Positions 18,433 to 26,789 of a stretch of 64,000 nucleotides of DNA are shown one piece after another. The translations under genes and the position numbers were made by a program. Numbering within the stretch: position 1 is the first letter of the stretch; every line of letters begins with the position of its first letter. The stretch is from Veillonella sp. DNF00869 (GTDB lineage: Bacteria > Bacillota > Negativicutes > Veillonellales > Veillonellaceae): the NCBI RefSeq assembly GCF_001553345.1, contig NZ_KQ960771.1:366659-430658 (forward strand), written 5' to 3'. A model generated the notes under the pieces. It was not told the DNA's origin and did no database searches. It saw only the letters and a program-made list of their open reading frames with translations.

Positions 18433-19785
18433 CTATCCATTCCTTTTACTAGAATCCTCTTTGTGCTTTTTTACCACATTAGGGCCTGTGACAATAACCG
18501 TATCTACAGGTTCATAATAAGAATTAAAGGTATACGTAGAAGATCGCCCATCTCCATATACTATGGTTCTCGTCGTATCTACAGAAACTCCCTCATGACC
18601 TGCTTCTTCTACAGTTTCCTCTTTCACAGCCTCATCGATTTTTTCTATCTTTTTATTAGGAATTCTTTGTTCTTTACCCTTTGTAATCGTTACAGACTGT
18701 GGTACATCTTCCTTAGCTCCTAATATAGTAATGGTCACGTAGCCAGCACCTTCTTCGGCAATCACATAGATGGGATGAGAGTAAGGGTTTTTAAACTGAA
18801 AGTCAATATATCCCCACGCCACAGTAGCATCTAAGCCTACTGGTATATAGGAAACAGGAGCAAAATGCGTATCACGTTCTACAATATCCATACCAGATAA
18901 TAATGCTGTATTAAACAAGGTAGAACTTACTTGGCATATTCCGCCACCAATACCTGGCACCAAACGTCCTCCGATAAATACAGGCGCATCATCATAGCCC
19001 GCTTCAGGAGTCCGTTCTCCTACTACTTGATTGAAGGAGAAAATACCTCCTGCCGGAATCAAGGTTTGATGAATTTTTTGAGATGCTAAATGAATATTAT
19101 GGGCTCGGCTTGTATTAGAGCCATCAAAATAAGTCGTAAAGGACCCCAATATGGAAGTGATAGACACTAAATCTTTATCCGTTATCGTAGGCTGTGCAGA
19201 CTCATTGATAACAAGTTCTAGGGTCTCTACCTTACCTTCTTGCAATTGTTCTTGCAAACGTTTCATGGTAGCTGTCACATCCAATTTACGTCCTACCTTA
19301 GCAGGCCGATGTACCACTGTGTTACCCTCTAAAGTAACAGTGGCATTGGCCCCTACTTGTCCCATAGCCTTAGCGTAATTCAAAAAATACGACTCAGCCA
19401 CTGGTCCATCTACTTTATATCGAATATTCATCGCTTTTCCATGAAGTAACGCATCTACTCGGTGCATGACATAGGTCATGACATCACTTTCATAGCCATA
19501 ATCCATTACATCAGTTAAGGTTCCCACCCTATCTATGGTAACCCCTAAATCTGTTAAATTCACGGTCGTTTCTTTTCCCTTAGGATCCACTATGCGAATC
19601 CTTTGTGACTGTGTGTTCCGCTCTTGTAAATAGGTGTCTACTTCATCCATACTTTGATGAGATATACTATGACCATCTATAGTTAATCCATAAATAGTGT
19701 TTCCAGTAGGCCATACAAGCCCTGTTACAGCTCCCCCAACGACAACTATAAGAGCTGACACAGTGGCAATATACTTTCGTTTCAT
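18433..19785 (-). CDS. VanW-family cell-envelope protein
   Basis: A 450-residue protein with one N-terminal membrane anchor (about residues 6-26), a putative peptidoglycan-binding PG_binding_4-like region (about 30-215) and a VanW domain (about 220-370). The VanW signature is seen in IPAGGIFSFNQVVGERTPEAGY and VPGIGGGICQVSSTLFNTAL. The C-terminal 80 residues are charged and end in a G5-like strand region (TRTIVYGDGRSSTYTFNSYYEP). The role of VanW domains is not settled; they occur in vancomycin-resistance clusters and in many clostridial and Negativicutes envelope proteins. It lies between holA (7 bp) and polC (24 bp), so it is co-transcribed with replication genes. Confidence 0.82.
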   Translation of the reverse strand: MKRKYIATVSALIVVVGGAVTGLVWPTGNTIYGLTIDGHSISHQSMDEVDTYLQERNTQSQRIRIVDPKGKETTVNLTDLGVTIDRVGTLTDVMDYGYESDVMTYVMHRVDALLHGKAMNIRYKVDGPVAESYFLNYAKAMGQVGANATVTLEGNTVVHRPAKVGRKLDVTATMKRLQEQLQEGKVETLELVINESAQPTITDKDLVSITSILGSFTTYFDGSNTSRAHNIHLASQKIHQTLIPAGGIFSFNQVVGERTPEAGYDDAPVFIGGRLVPGIGGGICQVSSTLFNTALLSGMDIVERDTHFAPVSYIPVGLDATVAWGYIDFQFKNPYSHPIYVIAEEGAGYVTITILGAKEDVPQSVTITKGKEQRIPNKKIEKIDEAVKEETVEEAGHEGVSVDTTRTIVYGDGRSSTYTFNSYYEPVDTVIVTGPNVVKKHKEDSSKRNG

Positions 19786-19792
19786 ACTTCTC

Positions 19793-20761
19793 CTAATTTG
19801 CGCAATAGGCTAAACAAATATCTTGAAATTGGCTCATATCTGCTATACCTTGACGGCTTTGCAAAATTAAATGATACAGCTGGCTAATCAATGTTGCTAC
19901 CGCTGGGATTTGAATTTTTCGGCGCGCTTCAAAGGCTAATTTAATTGTATAGGGATTGGCTTTCATCCCTTTTTCCTTAAATAAGCTTTGAATCTCAGGT
20001 AATGTCATCCCATAAAACGCACATTCACTGACCATGAGTTGTAAATGCATTTGATTATGCACATAAGCCATCGCCATATCTACACTTCTATTCTTTAGCA
20101 TAGAGGGGAATAAATCTAGTAATGTTCGTGCATCTTTCGCTAATAAAGCATCTTTAAAGCGAAAAATATTTTTCTCTCCAAAGTCTGTCATATGCTCTTT
20201 TAAAAATGGCGCTGTCATCGATTCCCCATTTTTTAGTAGTAGGAACAATCGATCAAATTCTGTGCGCAAAAATGCTAAAGGCACATCTTTCCACAAATCT
20301 ACCAAGTCACGTAGATATGCCATGCCATCGAGATCTATCTTTTGCTTATGAGCCTTGCAATGTTGTTGTATCCACTGAAAGAGAGCTTCTCCCTCTACTT
20401 TTTCAAACTTAAAGGATTCTACAGCTCCCAAAAATGCTTTATTTCCTTGCAACCGTCCATCAATGGTTTCTGGATACACTACAATAATAGGATCTTCTCC
20501 AGTATAGCTTTGCAAATAGTCTCGCAATCCTTGCCACTCTGGAGCCAGCTTTTTCTTCGGTTTATCAAAGATAGGCAAATGGACAAGCAGAAATACTCGT
20601 GGTTCACCAAAGAGAGATACTTCTTGTAATTGTCCTAAAATAGAACCGGGACCTTGCTCTTCACGCAAGGTAAGCAAGGTCCGATCTGTATATTGATGTA
20701 AGAGATTCTGTTTTTTTTCTTCTAATAATTGTGGTTCATCTCCATAGAGCAATGTAACCAT
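19793..20761 (-). CDS. holA: DNA polymerase III delta subunit
   Basis: A 322-residue clamp-loader subunit that opens the beta sliding clamp. The start MVTLLYGDEPQLLEEKK is typical of HolA, and the region QLQEVSLFGEPRVFLL is the clamp-interacting element (LFG-like). The helical collar region contains KDVPLAFLRTEFDRLFLL and ends LILQSRQGIADMSQFQDICLAY. In this group holA normally follows comEC, as here with a 10-bp gap. Length is slightly below the usual 330-345 but no domain appears absent. Confidence 0.9.
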   Translation of the reverse strand: MVTLLYGDEPQLLEEKKQNLLHQYTDRTLLTLREEQGPGSILGQLQEVSLFGEPRVFLLVHLPIFDKPKKKLAPEWQGLRDYLQSYTGEDPIIVVYPETIDGRLQGNKAFLGAVESFKFEKVEGEALFQWIQQHCKAHKQKIDLDGMAYLRDLVDLWKDVPLAFLRTEFDRLFLLLKNGESMTAPFLKEHMTDFGEKNIFRFKDALLAKDARTLLDLFPSMLKNRSVDMAMAYVHNQMHLQLMVSECAFYGMTLPEIQSLFKEKGMKANPYTIKLAFEARRKIQIPAVATLISQLYHLILQSRQGIADMSQFQDICLAYCAN

Positions 20762-20771
20762 CTGGCACCTC

Positions 20772-22982
20772 TTATAATGTTACTACATTGTTTTCATCAC
20801 TACCTACAATATACACGCCTTCCTCCACATCAAATTGACTGTGCAAGGTATTCCACACGATAAAATGCATTGCTCCTCGTTCTTGATAATGCAATAATTG
20901 ATTGCTAGCGGTCAAGCCATATATTGTATTCGTTTCTCTCTTAGTATTATACACTATTTCTTGAACTTTTTCTCCTTCTTTTCTAGGATGAAAGTGAAAC
21001 TTTCTATGTCCTGTTACGATAATTTCATAGCCTGCTTTGGTATGAAGTTGTACAGATAACCAATCTAGTGTTAGCTCTTTACCAGCTTGCCCTTTACTAT
21101 AAAGATGTTCTAAGGTATCCACATGAGTGTACCCCTTCTGATATCCTTCTACAAACACACCATTCCAACGACTAAACCCACGATGATGCAAGGCATCTAC
21201 ACATTGTTTCATCGCTCGCGGTGAAATATCGCCATTCTTAGCATCTATATAAAGATACGCCTCCTTATGAAAGCCTGTCTTACAGACCATGAAAGCTGGT
21301 CCTGAGGAGATAGCAATAGGGACCACTTGCACCGTTGGTTTTACATACGATAGTAGTAAAGGCAACATCCCTACTACCAAGAGTGCAATACTTGCCATCC
21401 TATTCCATGCCACACAAATAGGCTCTTTCAGTGCTAATAACCAATATATATACGCCACGCCTAGATACCACACTGCCACTAACCACAAAGGCATGGGCGG
21501 TGACCACAATAGACCTAGATTACGAATAGCAAATAAAAGAGACATGCTGGCTTTCAGAATGAAACCTAAGAGGGACCAACCTAATGTAAAAGTAAATACT
21601 AAATTTAGGATAGACAAGAAAAGACCTGCTATAATCGCTATATCTAGCAAGGGCCCTACTATAAGGTTAGAGATGATACTAAGGAAACTGAGTATATGAA
21701 AATAATACAGCTCTATAGGAAATATGAGAACTTGTGCAGAGATACATAAAGCCACACCTTTAGAGATAGGATTCGGCGGAAATAGCCGATACACATAGGG
21801 ATACAATCCGATGATCCCCAAGGTAGACCCAAAAGATAATACAAAACTAATATCTACCGCGAATAATGGCTTCCATAACAGTAAACATAAGGCAGATAGT
21901 AGGAGCGCATGTAAAGCACGATACATACCACCATGCATAACAACGTATCCACTTAATAGTCCCATCATGGCAGATCGTAATACTGGCGGACTCCAGCCCA
22001 CAATTGTACAGTACAGTAAAATCAAAGCACAAGTGATGGAAAATTCTACACCTTTACGTAAATGCACCCGCTGCAATACGATAGAAATAATGAGAAATAA
22101 CAAGGCAATATGAGACCCTGACACCGACAAAATATGGATAAGCCCTGTTTCACTGAATAATTTTACCATCGTTTCTGGTAGCATAGCATATTGACCGCCT
22201 AGAACCAAGGAGGAGCCTAAGCTAGCAATGGATGGATCTAGATTCTCTTCAAATTGTTGTGCCACCCAATGATGGACTCTATCTAGATAAGCACCCAGCG
22301 CATACCCCGTATCAGCTATCCATGTGCCTAGGGTCTTCTCTACTGTGTAAGGGTCCTCTATGGTCCCTTGGTATAAATTTCCTTGCAATCCATCATTGAT
22401 ATGTCTCGTTTTCATAGATAGAGAACCACTTTGCTCGTAATAGGTAAAGCCTTTCACAGTGCCACGAATGACGTAGCGATCTCCCATATGAATAGGTGGC
22501 TCTCCTGGCACATAGATACGAATACTTCCCTTAGCTGGCACATGCTCAGTAGCGCCATTCTTATCTATATCCATACCTTCTACATCAGCATCTACCATGG
22601 TCATAATGCCCTCTAGCGTCACCGTAGGCTGTGGGTTACTAGTTAATTGCACATAATAGGCACCATCGGCACCATAATAAAACGGTCTATCTTCAAAATA
22701 GTGTGTGATGACTCGATCTGTATGTACATATCCTATAGCAGTAAATACAGAAATAATACCCACTAAGCCCATCACATATCGCATCATTTTATACATATAT
22801 TCATTACGTTGTTCGTATCCACGTAATCCTATTATCCCAAGGATGCCAAATATAGTGATGATACTTAACCAATACATAAGATAGGTGTGTAATTCGTTTT
22901 CGTATAGACTCATACAAATTCCCAATAGTATTCCTAGCACACTGGTGATACCTAGATCTATTGGCTTGGGTAACCTTTTCAT
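20772..22982 (-). CDS. comEC: ComEC/Rec2 DNA-uptake channel with degenerate C-terminal domain
   Basis: A 736-residue multi-pass protein for import of transforming DNA. Segments: N-terminal helices; a DUF4131-type soluble region with an OB-like part (about 100-215); and the Competence domain, starting near LGGQYAMLPETMVKLFSETG with the signature LIHILSVSGSHIALL, then many helices to about 535. The C-terminal 200 residues occupy the place of the metallo-beta-lactamase-like domain, but the usual DxGQGD and SHxDxDH metal motifs are not visible; VFVEGYQKGYTHVDTLEHL stands where SHxDxDHxGG is expected. It overlaps comEA by 4 bp (ATGA). Confidence 0.9.
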   Translation of the reverse strand: MKRLPKPIDLGITSVLGILLGICMSLYENELHTYLMYWLSIITIFGILGIIGLRGYEQRNEYMYKMMRYVMGLVGIISVFTAIGYVHTDRVITHYFEDRPFYYGADGAYYVQLTSNPQPTVTLEGIMTMVDADVEGMDIDKNGATEHVPAKGSIRIYVPGEPPIHMGDRYVIRGTVKGFTYYEQSGSLSMKTRHINDGLQGNLYQGTIEDPYTVEKTLGTWIADTGYALGAYLDRVHHWVAQQFEENLDPSIASLGSSLVLGGQYAMLPETMVKLFSETGLIHILSVSGSHIALLFLIISIVLQRVHLRKGVEFSITCALILLYCTIVGWSPPVLRSAMMGLLSGYVVMHGGMYRALHALLLSALCLLLWKPLFAVDISFVLSFGSTLGIIGLYPYVYRLFPPNPISKGVALCISAQVLIFPIELYYFHILSFLSIISNLIVGPLLDIAIIAGLFLSILNLVFTFTLGWSLLGFILKASMSLLFAIRNLGLLWSPPMPLWLVAVWYLGVAYIYWLLALKEPICVAWNRMASIALLVVGMLPLLLSYVKPTVQVVPIAISSGPAFMVCKTGFHKEAYLYIDAKNGDISPRAMKQCVDALHHRGFSRWNGVFVEGYQKGYTHVDTLEHLYSKGQAGKELTLDWLSVQLHTKAGYEIIVTGHRKFHFHPRKEGEKVQEIVYNTKRETNTIYGLTASNQLLHYQERGAMHFIVWNTLHSQFDVEEGVYIVGSDENNVVTL

Positions 22983-23575
22983 AATCGTACTTTCTCCACA
23001 ATTTTTTTATACAATGCAGGTCCTATCCCCTTCACCTGTCGTAATTCTTCTAAACTTTTGAAAGGACCATGTTCTTGACGATAGTCCACAATCTTTTTCG
23101 CCATCTTAGGGCCTATGCCCGATATTTTTTGTAAATCTGCTTCGGTTCCATCATTAATAGAGATATTTTGTTTTCGTAGTAACTCCTCAGGACTTCCCTG
23201 AAAGTTGAAATCTACATGAATATGTGTGCTTTCCTCTAAGGTATCTTCTAAATGTAGATGATTCACATCTGCATAGGGTAATAGTCCTTTGCTGGCCTCA
23301 ATAGCTGACTTCACTGTTGCAGGGCTTTGTAGCTCATACAAGCCTGGTTCTTCTACCGCTCCTGTGACATACACCAAAATTGTATCTGCTTTCGTTTCCT
23401 TCTCCACTGGACCACCACGATTTCCTTTGTCTAACTGCTTCACAATCTTTGGGGTATCAGATGGTGATCCATCGCCTTTCATTGGTGTATCTGCTATAAT
23501 AAGATAGTATCCACATACACACAGTAGGAATAGGCATACGATGATGCCAATTCGTTTTCGATTTGTTACTTTCAT
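22979..23575 (-). CDS. comEA: ComEA helix-hairpin-helix DNA receptor
   Basis: A 198-residue protein with one N-terminal membrane helix (about 6-25), a SLBB domain in the middle (ILVYVTGAVEEPGLYEL) and two helix-hairpin-helix repeats at the C-terminus (LQKISGIGPKMAKKIVDY and LRQVKGIGPALYKKIVEK). It binds incoming double-stranded DNA at the surface and hands it to ComEC. I use the ATG at 23575 because AAAGGA lies 9 nt upstream; a TTG 18 bp earlier overlaps that site. The order comEA-comEC-holA is the usual one in Firmicutes, without comEB. Confidence 0.92.
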   Translation of the reverse strand: MKVTNRKRIGIIVCLFLLCVCGYYLIIADTPMKGDGSPSDTPKIVKQLDKGNRGGPVEKETKADTILVYVTGAVEEPGLYELQSPATVKSAIEASKGLLPYADVNHLHLEDTLEESTHIHVDFNFQGSPEELLRKQNISINDGTEADLQKISGIGPKMAKKIVDYRQEHGPFKSLEELRQVKGIGPALYKKIVEKVRL

Positions 23576-23660
23576 TCTATCACATCCTTTCAAACAAAAG
23601 GTTCGTCATAGATGAGTAGTATCCTTTAAAATTCACTACCAGTATATATTGGGAGGTATT

Positions 23661-24887
23661 ATGAAAGAAGATTTACAACAATATGCCCGTCTTTTACTAC
23701 AAGAAGGAGTCAATTTACAACAAAACCAACTGTTAGTCATCAATGGAGATGTAGAAAATAAAGATTTTGTATACATCGTTGTGGACGAGGCCTATGCACT
23801 GGGTGCCAAAGATGTGCACATTAATTGGCGTAGCACTATCACAGCTAAGTCTCGTCTATCCAATGTAAAAGATGAGGTCTTATCTAATCCCGCGCCTTGG
23901 ATTAAAGATATGTATCACCATATCCTTGATTCCAACGCATGTATTTTATCCTTAATCAGTGCGAATCCATTTGCCTATGAAGGCGTGCCTTCTGAAAAAA
24001 TCGCCCTCGCCTCTCGTAGCATGGGCAAGTTAACTAAATTTTACCACGAGGCCATTATGGATTCCACCCTTACTTGGTGTGTAGCCTCAGTAGCTACTCT
24101 CACATGGGCTGATTTGCTTGGTTATGAGGGCACAGACGAAGAGAAAATCAACCGCTTATGGAATACTATCTTTACCTTATGTCGTATGAAACACGTACCA
24201 GAAGAAGAATCCTTTGCCAACCATTTAGATCGCCTTGCTAAGCGCACCAAAACACTAAATGATTTACAATTGGTATCCTTACATTATACCTGTCCAAACG
24301 GTACAGACTTAACTTTACAAATGCCAGAAGGGCACTTATGGTTAGGTGGTAAAGAATCATCTAAAAAAGGAATTATCTTTGATGCCAATATTCCAACGGA
24401 AGAAGTCTTTTCCGCTCCTCATTATGCAGGTGCCAACGGTATCGTGTATTCTACGAAACCATTGATCTATGATGGAAACCGTATCGAAGACTTCCATATG
24501 ACATTCAAAGATGGTAAGGTTGTTGACTACGATGCCAAACAAGGTCGTGAGTATTTAACAAACCTCATCGAGACGGATGAAAACTCTTGCTACCTTGGAG
24601 AAGTAGCCCTTGTAGACCATTACTCCCCTATTAGCCAATCCAATATGATTTTCTTTGAAACCTTGTACGATGAAAATGCATCTTGCCACTTAGCATTAGG
24701 TGCTGCATATCCAACTTGCTTAGCCCATAGCGATGGATTATCTCAAGAAGAACTACACGCTCGTGGACTAAATACATCCTTAGCACATACAGACTTTATG
24801 ATTGGTCATGAAAAAATGAACATCATAGGCACTACAAAAGATGGCAAAGAAGTTCCTATTATGATTGAAGGCCGATTGCAAGTATAA
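23661..24887 (+). CDS. M29-family aminopeptidase (AmpS/PepS type)
   Basis: A 408-residue cytosolic metallo-aminopeptidase. The N-terminal half carries the nucleotide-like fold typical of the family (LLQEGVNLQQNQLLVI, DEAYALGAKDVHINW). The C-terminal half has the metal-binding region: LWLGGKESSKKGIIFDANIPTEEVF, LGEVALVDHYSPISQS, HLALGAAYPTC and HTDFMIG, which contain the Glu, His and Asp ligands of M29 enzymes. It releases N-terminal residues from peptides. Start at 23661 follows GGGAGG. It is a single gene divergent from comEA, closed by a terminator at 24985-25025. Confidence 0.9.
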   Translation: MKEDLQQYARLLLQEGVNLQQNQLLVINGDVENKDFVYIVVDEAYALGAKDVHINWRSTITAKSRLSNVKDEVLSNPAPWIKDMYHHILDSNACILSLISANPFAYEGVPSEKIALASRSMGKLTKFYHEAIMDSTLTWCVASVATLTWADLLGYEGTDEEKINRLWNTIFTLCRMKHVPEEESFANHLDRLAKRTKTLNDLQLVSLHYTCPNGTDLTLQMPEGHLWLGGKESSKKGIIFDANIPTEEVFSAPHYAGANGIVYSTKPLIYDGNRIEDFHMTFKDGKVVDYDAKQGREYLTNLIETDENSCYLGEVALVDHYSPISQSNMIFFETLYDENASCHLALGAAYPTCLAHSDGLSQEELHARGLNTSLAHTDFMIGHEKMNIIGTTKDGKEVPIMIEGRLQV

Positions 24888-24920
24888 GGGCGCTCTATCT
24901 AACATACTACTATGCATATT

Positions 24921-24956
24921 TCCCATAAAATCATCAGAACTCCCCATCTTATGGGA
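24921..24956 (+). repeat. Inverted repeat downstream of the M29 gene
   Basis: The 8-bp arms TCCCATAA and TTATGGGA enclose a 20-nt loop about 30 bp after the stop codon. There is no U-tract; it may stabilise the 3' end of the transcript ahead of the true terminator. Confidence 0.4.
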
Positions 24957-24984
24957 AGCGATATGAACTAACATATGGTAATGC

Positions 24985-25025
24985 AAAAAAGAGGTACCTT
25001 GCATGACCGCAAGGTATCTCTTTTT
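24985..25025. terminator. Bidirectional terminator, M29 gene and HAD gene
   Basis: The stem AAAGAGGTACCTTGC / GCAAGGTATCTCTTT has six A residues on the left and TTTTTATT on the right. It can end the M29 transcript and the converging HAD transcript. Confidence 0.88.
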
Positions 25026-25123
25026 ATTATATCTATTTATTTTCTGCCATATACCAGTAGTCTATTCTATGACGACCCTATGATCTTCTAGATATATAAC
25101 CTAATTGTACTGTAAATAGTGCC

Positions 25124-25795
25124 TTATAGCAATGTATCTACAGCGATATTTACTAGTACATCGGATGGGCTTTCACAGATATAATCAGCACCAGCAGATT
25201 CTAATTCTTCCACTGAACCATAACCGTAGGATACCCCCATAGCCACACAATTTAATGTTTTGGCTGCTTCCATATCGTATTTACGATCTCCCACCATATA
25301 CCAACGGGAGATTTTATATTTTTGGGCTGTAATGGTCTCCATATCTTGCAGCGCCTCTTTCAAAATATCTAGCTTATGGACTAAACCAATTTCTCGATTG
25401 GCCCCACGAATTACTTCAAAGTATGGATCTAGTTTAAAATGCTTAATAATATCCTTTGCTTGTTCTTCTGGTTTTGCTGTAGCAATCCCAACATAAGCAC
25501 CTGTCTTACGAAGCGCTTTTAAGGCTTCTTCAATTTGGGGATACACTGCATTTTCATATTTTCCTACGGAATCATACCGTTCTTTGAAAAAGTTGTAGGC
25601 CTGCTCCACCTCTTCATCTGTCATATGGCAATGTTCTTTAAAAGAATCCGCCAACGGTGGACCAATGAATAATTGTAATGTGTCCTCATCAGGAATAGGA
25701 TGATTCATACTCGTTAAGGCATGACGTATAGATTTTAAAATTCCTTCATGAGAATCTGTTAATGTTCCATCTAAATCAAAAATAACACAAATCAT
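25124..25795 (-). CDS. HAD-superfamily phosphatase, phosphoglycolate phosphatase-like
   Basis: A 223-residue haloacid dehalogenase hydrolase. Motif I FDLDGTLTDS lies at residues about 5-14 with the nucleophile Asp; motif II is in GIATAKPEEQA; motif III is GDRKYDMEAAKTLNC. A helical cap follows motif I (EGILKSIRHALTSMNHP). It resembles Gph and PpaX, which remove phosphate from phosphoglycolate or pyrophosphate, but substrate cannot be read from sequence. Start chosen at the ATG at 25795 with TAGGAG before it; a TTG 15 bp upstream overlaps that site. Single gene. Confidence 0.85.
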   Translation of the reverse strand: MICVIFDLDGTLTDSHEGILKSIRHALTSMNHPIPDEDTLQLFIGPPLADSFKEHCHMTDEEVEQAYNFFKERYDSVGKYENAVYPQIEEALKALRKTGAYVGIATAKPEEQAKDIIKHFKLDPYFEVIRGANREIGLVHKLDILKEALQDMETITAQKYKISRWYMVGDRKYDMEAAKTLNCVAMGVSYGYGSVEELESAGADYICESPSDVLVNIAVDTLL

Positions 25796-25951
25796 AATGA
25801 CTCCTATCAAAATAAATGCGGGGTAATATATAGGTTAATACAGATAATAAGTAATCGTTAGTTGTTTCCATGTGTCAGTTCTACTTTCAAAAGTATACTA
25901 GTTCTATATCTTCTTAGGTACAGGATACATTTCTTAGCTGTGAAAAATACC

Positions 25952-26003
25952 TTTACAAGTCATACAGTAAAGAGTATACTGTATATAGAAAAGTTTCTAT
26001 ATA
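25952..26003 (+). promoter_or_regulatory. Promoter with two consecutive dyads ahead of the BFD ferredoxin gene
   Basis: TTTACA (25952-25957), 17 bp, TATACT (25975-25980). One dyad, ATACAGTA (25962-25969) and TACTGTAT (25977-25984), covers the -10. A second, TATATAGAAA (25982-25991) and TTTCTATATA (25994-26003) with 2-bp spacing, covers the start region and ends just before AGGAGG. The placement suggests repressor binding, or for the second dyad an mRNA hairpin next to the ribosome site. Confidence 0.55.
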
Positions 26004-26016
26004 GCAGGAGGACAGT

Positions 26017-26241
26017 ATGGAAGATAATCAAATTCCTACGGCCATTTTAGATAAATTAACAAAAGTTTGTACTTGCCGTAGTATTACAAGAAAAGCAATT
26101 AAAGAAGCAATCTTAGATGGTTGCGATACATTTCCTAAAATTAGAGAGCGCACTAGTGCTGGTACCGGTGCATGCGGTGGCAAAGGCTGTGGCCCACGAG
26201 TGGTGAAACTTTTAAAAGAGCACCAAGAAGGACAATGGTAA
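26017..26241 (+). CDS. BFD-like [2Fe-2S]-binding small protein
   Basis: A 74-residue protein made of one BFD-type domain. Four cysteines in the pattern CxC (CTCRS, residues 18-20) and CxxxxC (ACGGKGCGP) match the bacterioferritin-associated ferredoxin / NifU-middle [2Fe-2S] domain. Related proteins release iron from ferritins or serve as electron carriers; which role applies here is unknown. It has a strong AGGAGG site, a promoter with two dyads and its own terminator, and converges on the suf operon, which would make its cluster. Confidence 0.85.
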   Translation: MEDNQIPTAILDKLTKVCTCRSITRKAIKEAILDGCDTFPKIRERTSAGTGACGGKGCGPRVVKLLKEHQEGQW

Positions 26242-26264
26242 GCACGACCAACATAAGAACCATA

Positions 26265-26296
26265 AGATAGGTGATACATATCACCTATCTTTTTTA
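26265..26296 (+). terminator. Intrinsic terminator of the BFD gene
   Basis: A perfect stem AGATAGGTGAT / ATCACCTATCT with a 4-nt loop is followed by TTTTTT. Confidence 0.92.
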
Positions 26297-26303
26297 TATA
26301 CAC

Positions 26304-26351
26304 AAAAAAGGCTGCTCAAGAATGTACATCATTCTGTAGCAGCCTTCTTTT
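26304..26351 (-). terminator. Intrinsic terminator of the suf operon
   Basis: On the minus strand the stem AAGGCTGCT / AGCAGCCTT with an inner AGAATG/CATTCT stem is followed by TTTTTT. It lies just after the sufU stop. Confidence 0.88.
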
Positions 26352-26776
26352 TATTTCTTTAATGCTTCACGCAATGTATGCCAAGCAAGCACTGCACATT
26401 TAACACGGGCAGGCATGTTAGAAATATTTTGCAAAGCAATCGCATCTTCTAAGGCTTCTAATTCGTCTTCATCAGTCACTTCTTTTTTGATCATTCCTAA
26501 GAAAAGGTCCACTAGTTGAAAAGCTTCTTCTAAGGATTTACCAGTAATGACATCAATCATCATAGATGCCGATGCTTGGCTGATAGCACAGCCGGAACCT
26601 GTATAAGCAGCATCTTTTACAATACCGTCTACCACATTCACTTGCAATGTTAAATCATCACCGCAACTTGGATTATGACCATGTTCACTAGCAGTAAACA
26701 CCTCTAACAAACGCTTATTACGCTTGTCTTGGTTATGCTCCAAAATCAGTTCCGTATACACTTGATCCATTTCCAT
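26351..26776 (-). CDS. sufU: SufU, Zn-dependent sulfur acceptor
   Basis: A 141-residue protein of the SufU/IscU fold. Three conserved cysteines are visible: in NPSCGDDL (about 41), GSGCAISQAS (about 66) and RVKCAVLAWHTL (about 128), with the Asp of CGDD as the fourth zinc ligand. SufU accepts persulfide sulfur from SufS and passes it to the SufBCD scaffold. The 18-20 residue insertion typical of SufU relative to IscU is present before the third cysteine. It is the last gene, 13 bp after sufS, with an AAGGAG site. Confidence 0.95.
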   Translation of the reverse strand: MEMDQVYTELILEHNQDKRNKRLLEVFTASEHGHNPSCGDDLTLQVNVVDGIVKDAAYTGSGCAISQASASMMIDVITGKSLEEAFQLVDLFLGMIKKEVTDEDELEALEDAIALQNISNMPARVKCAVLAWHTLREALKK

Positions 26777-26789
26777 GGTATTGTTCTCC

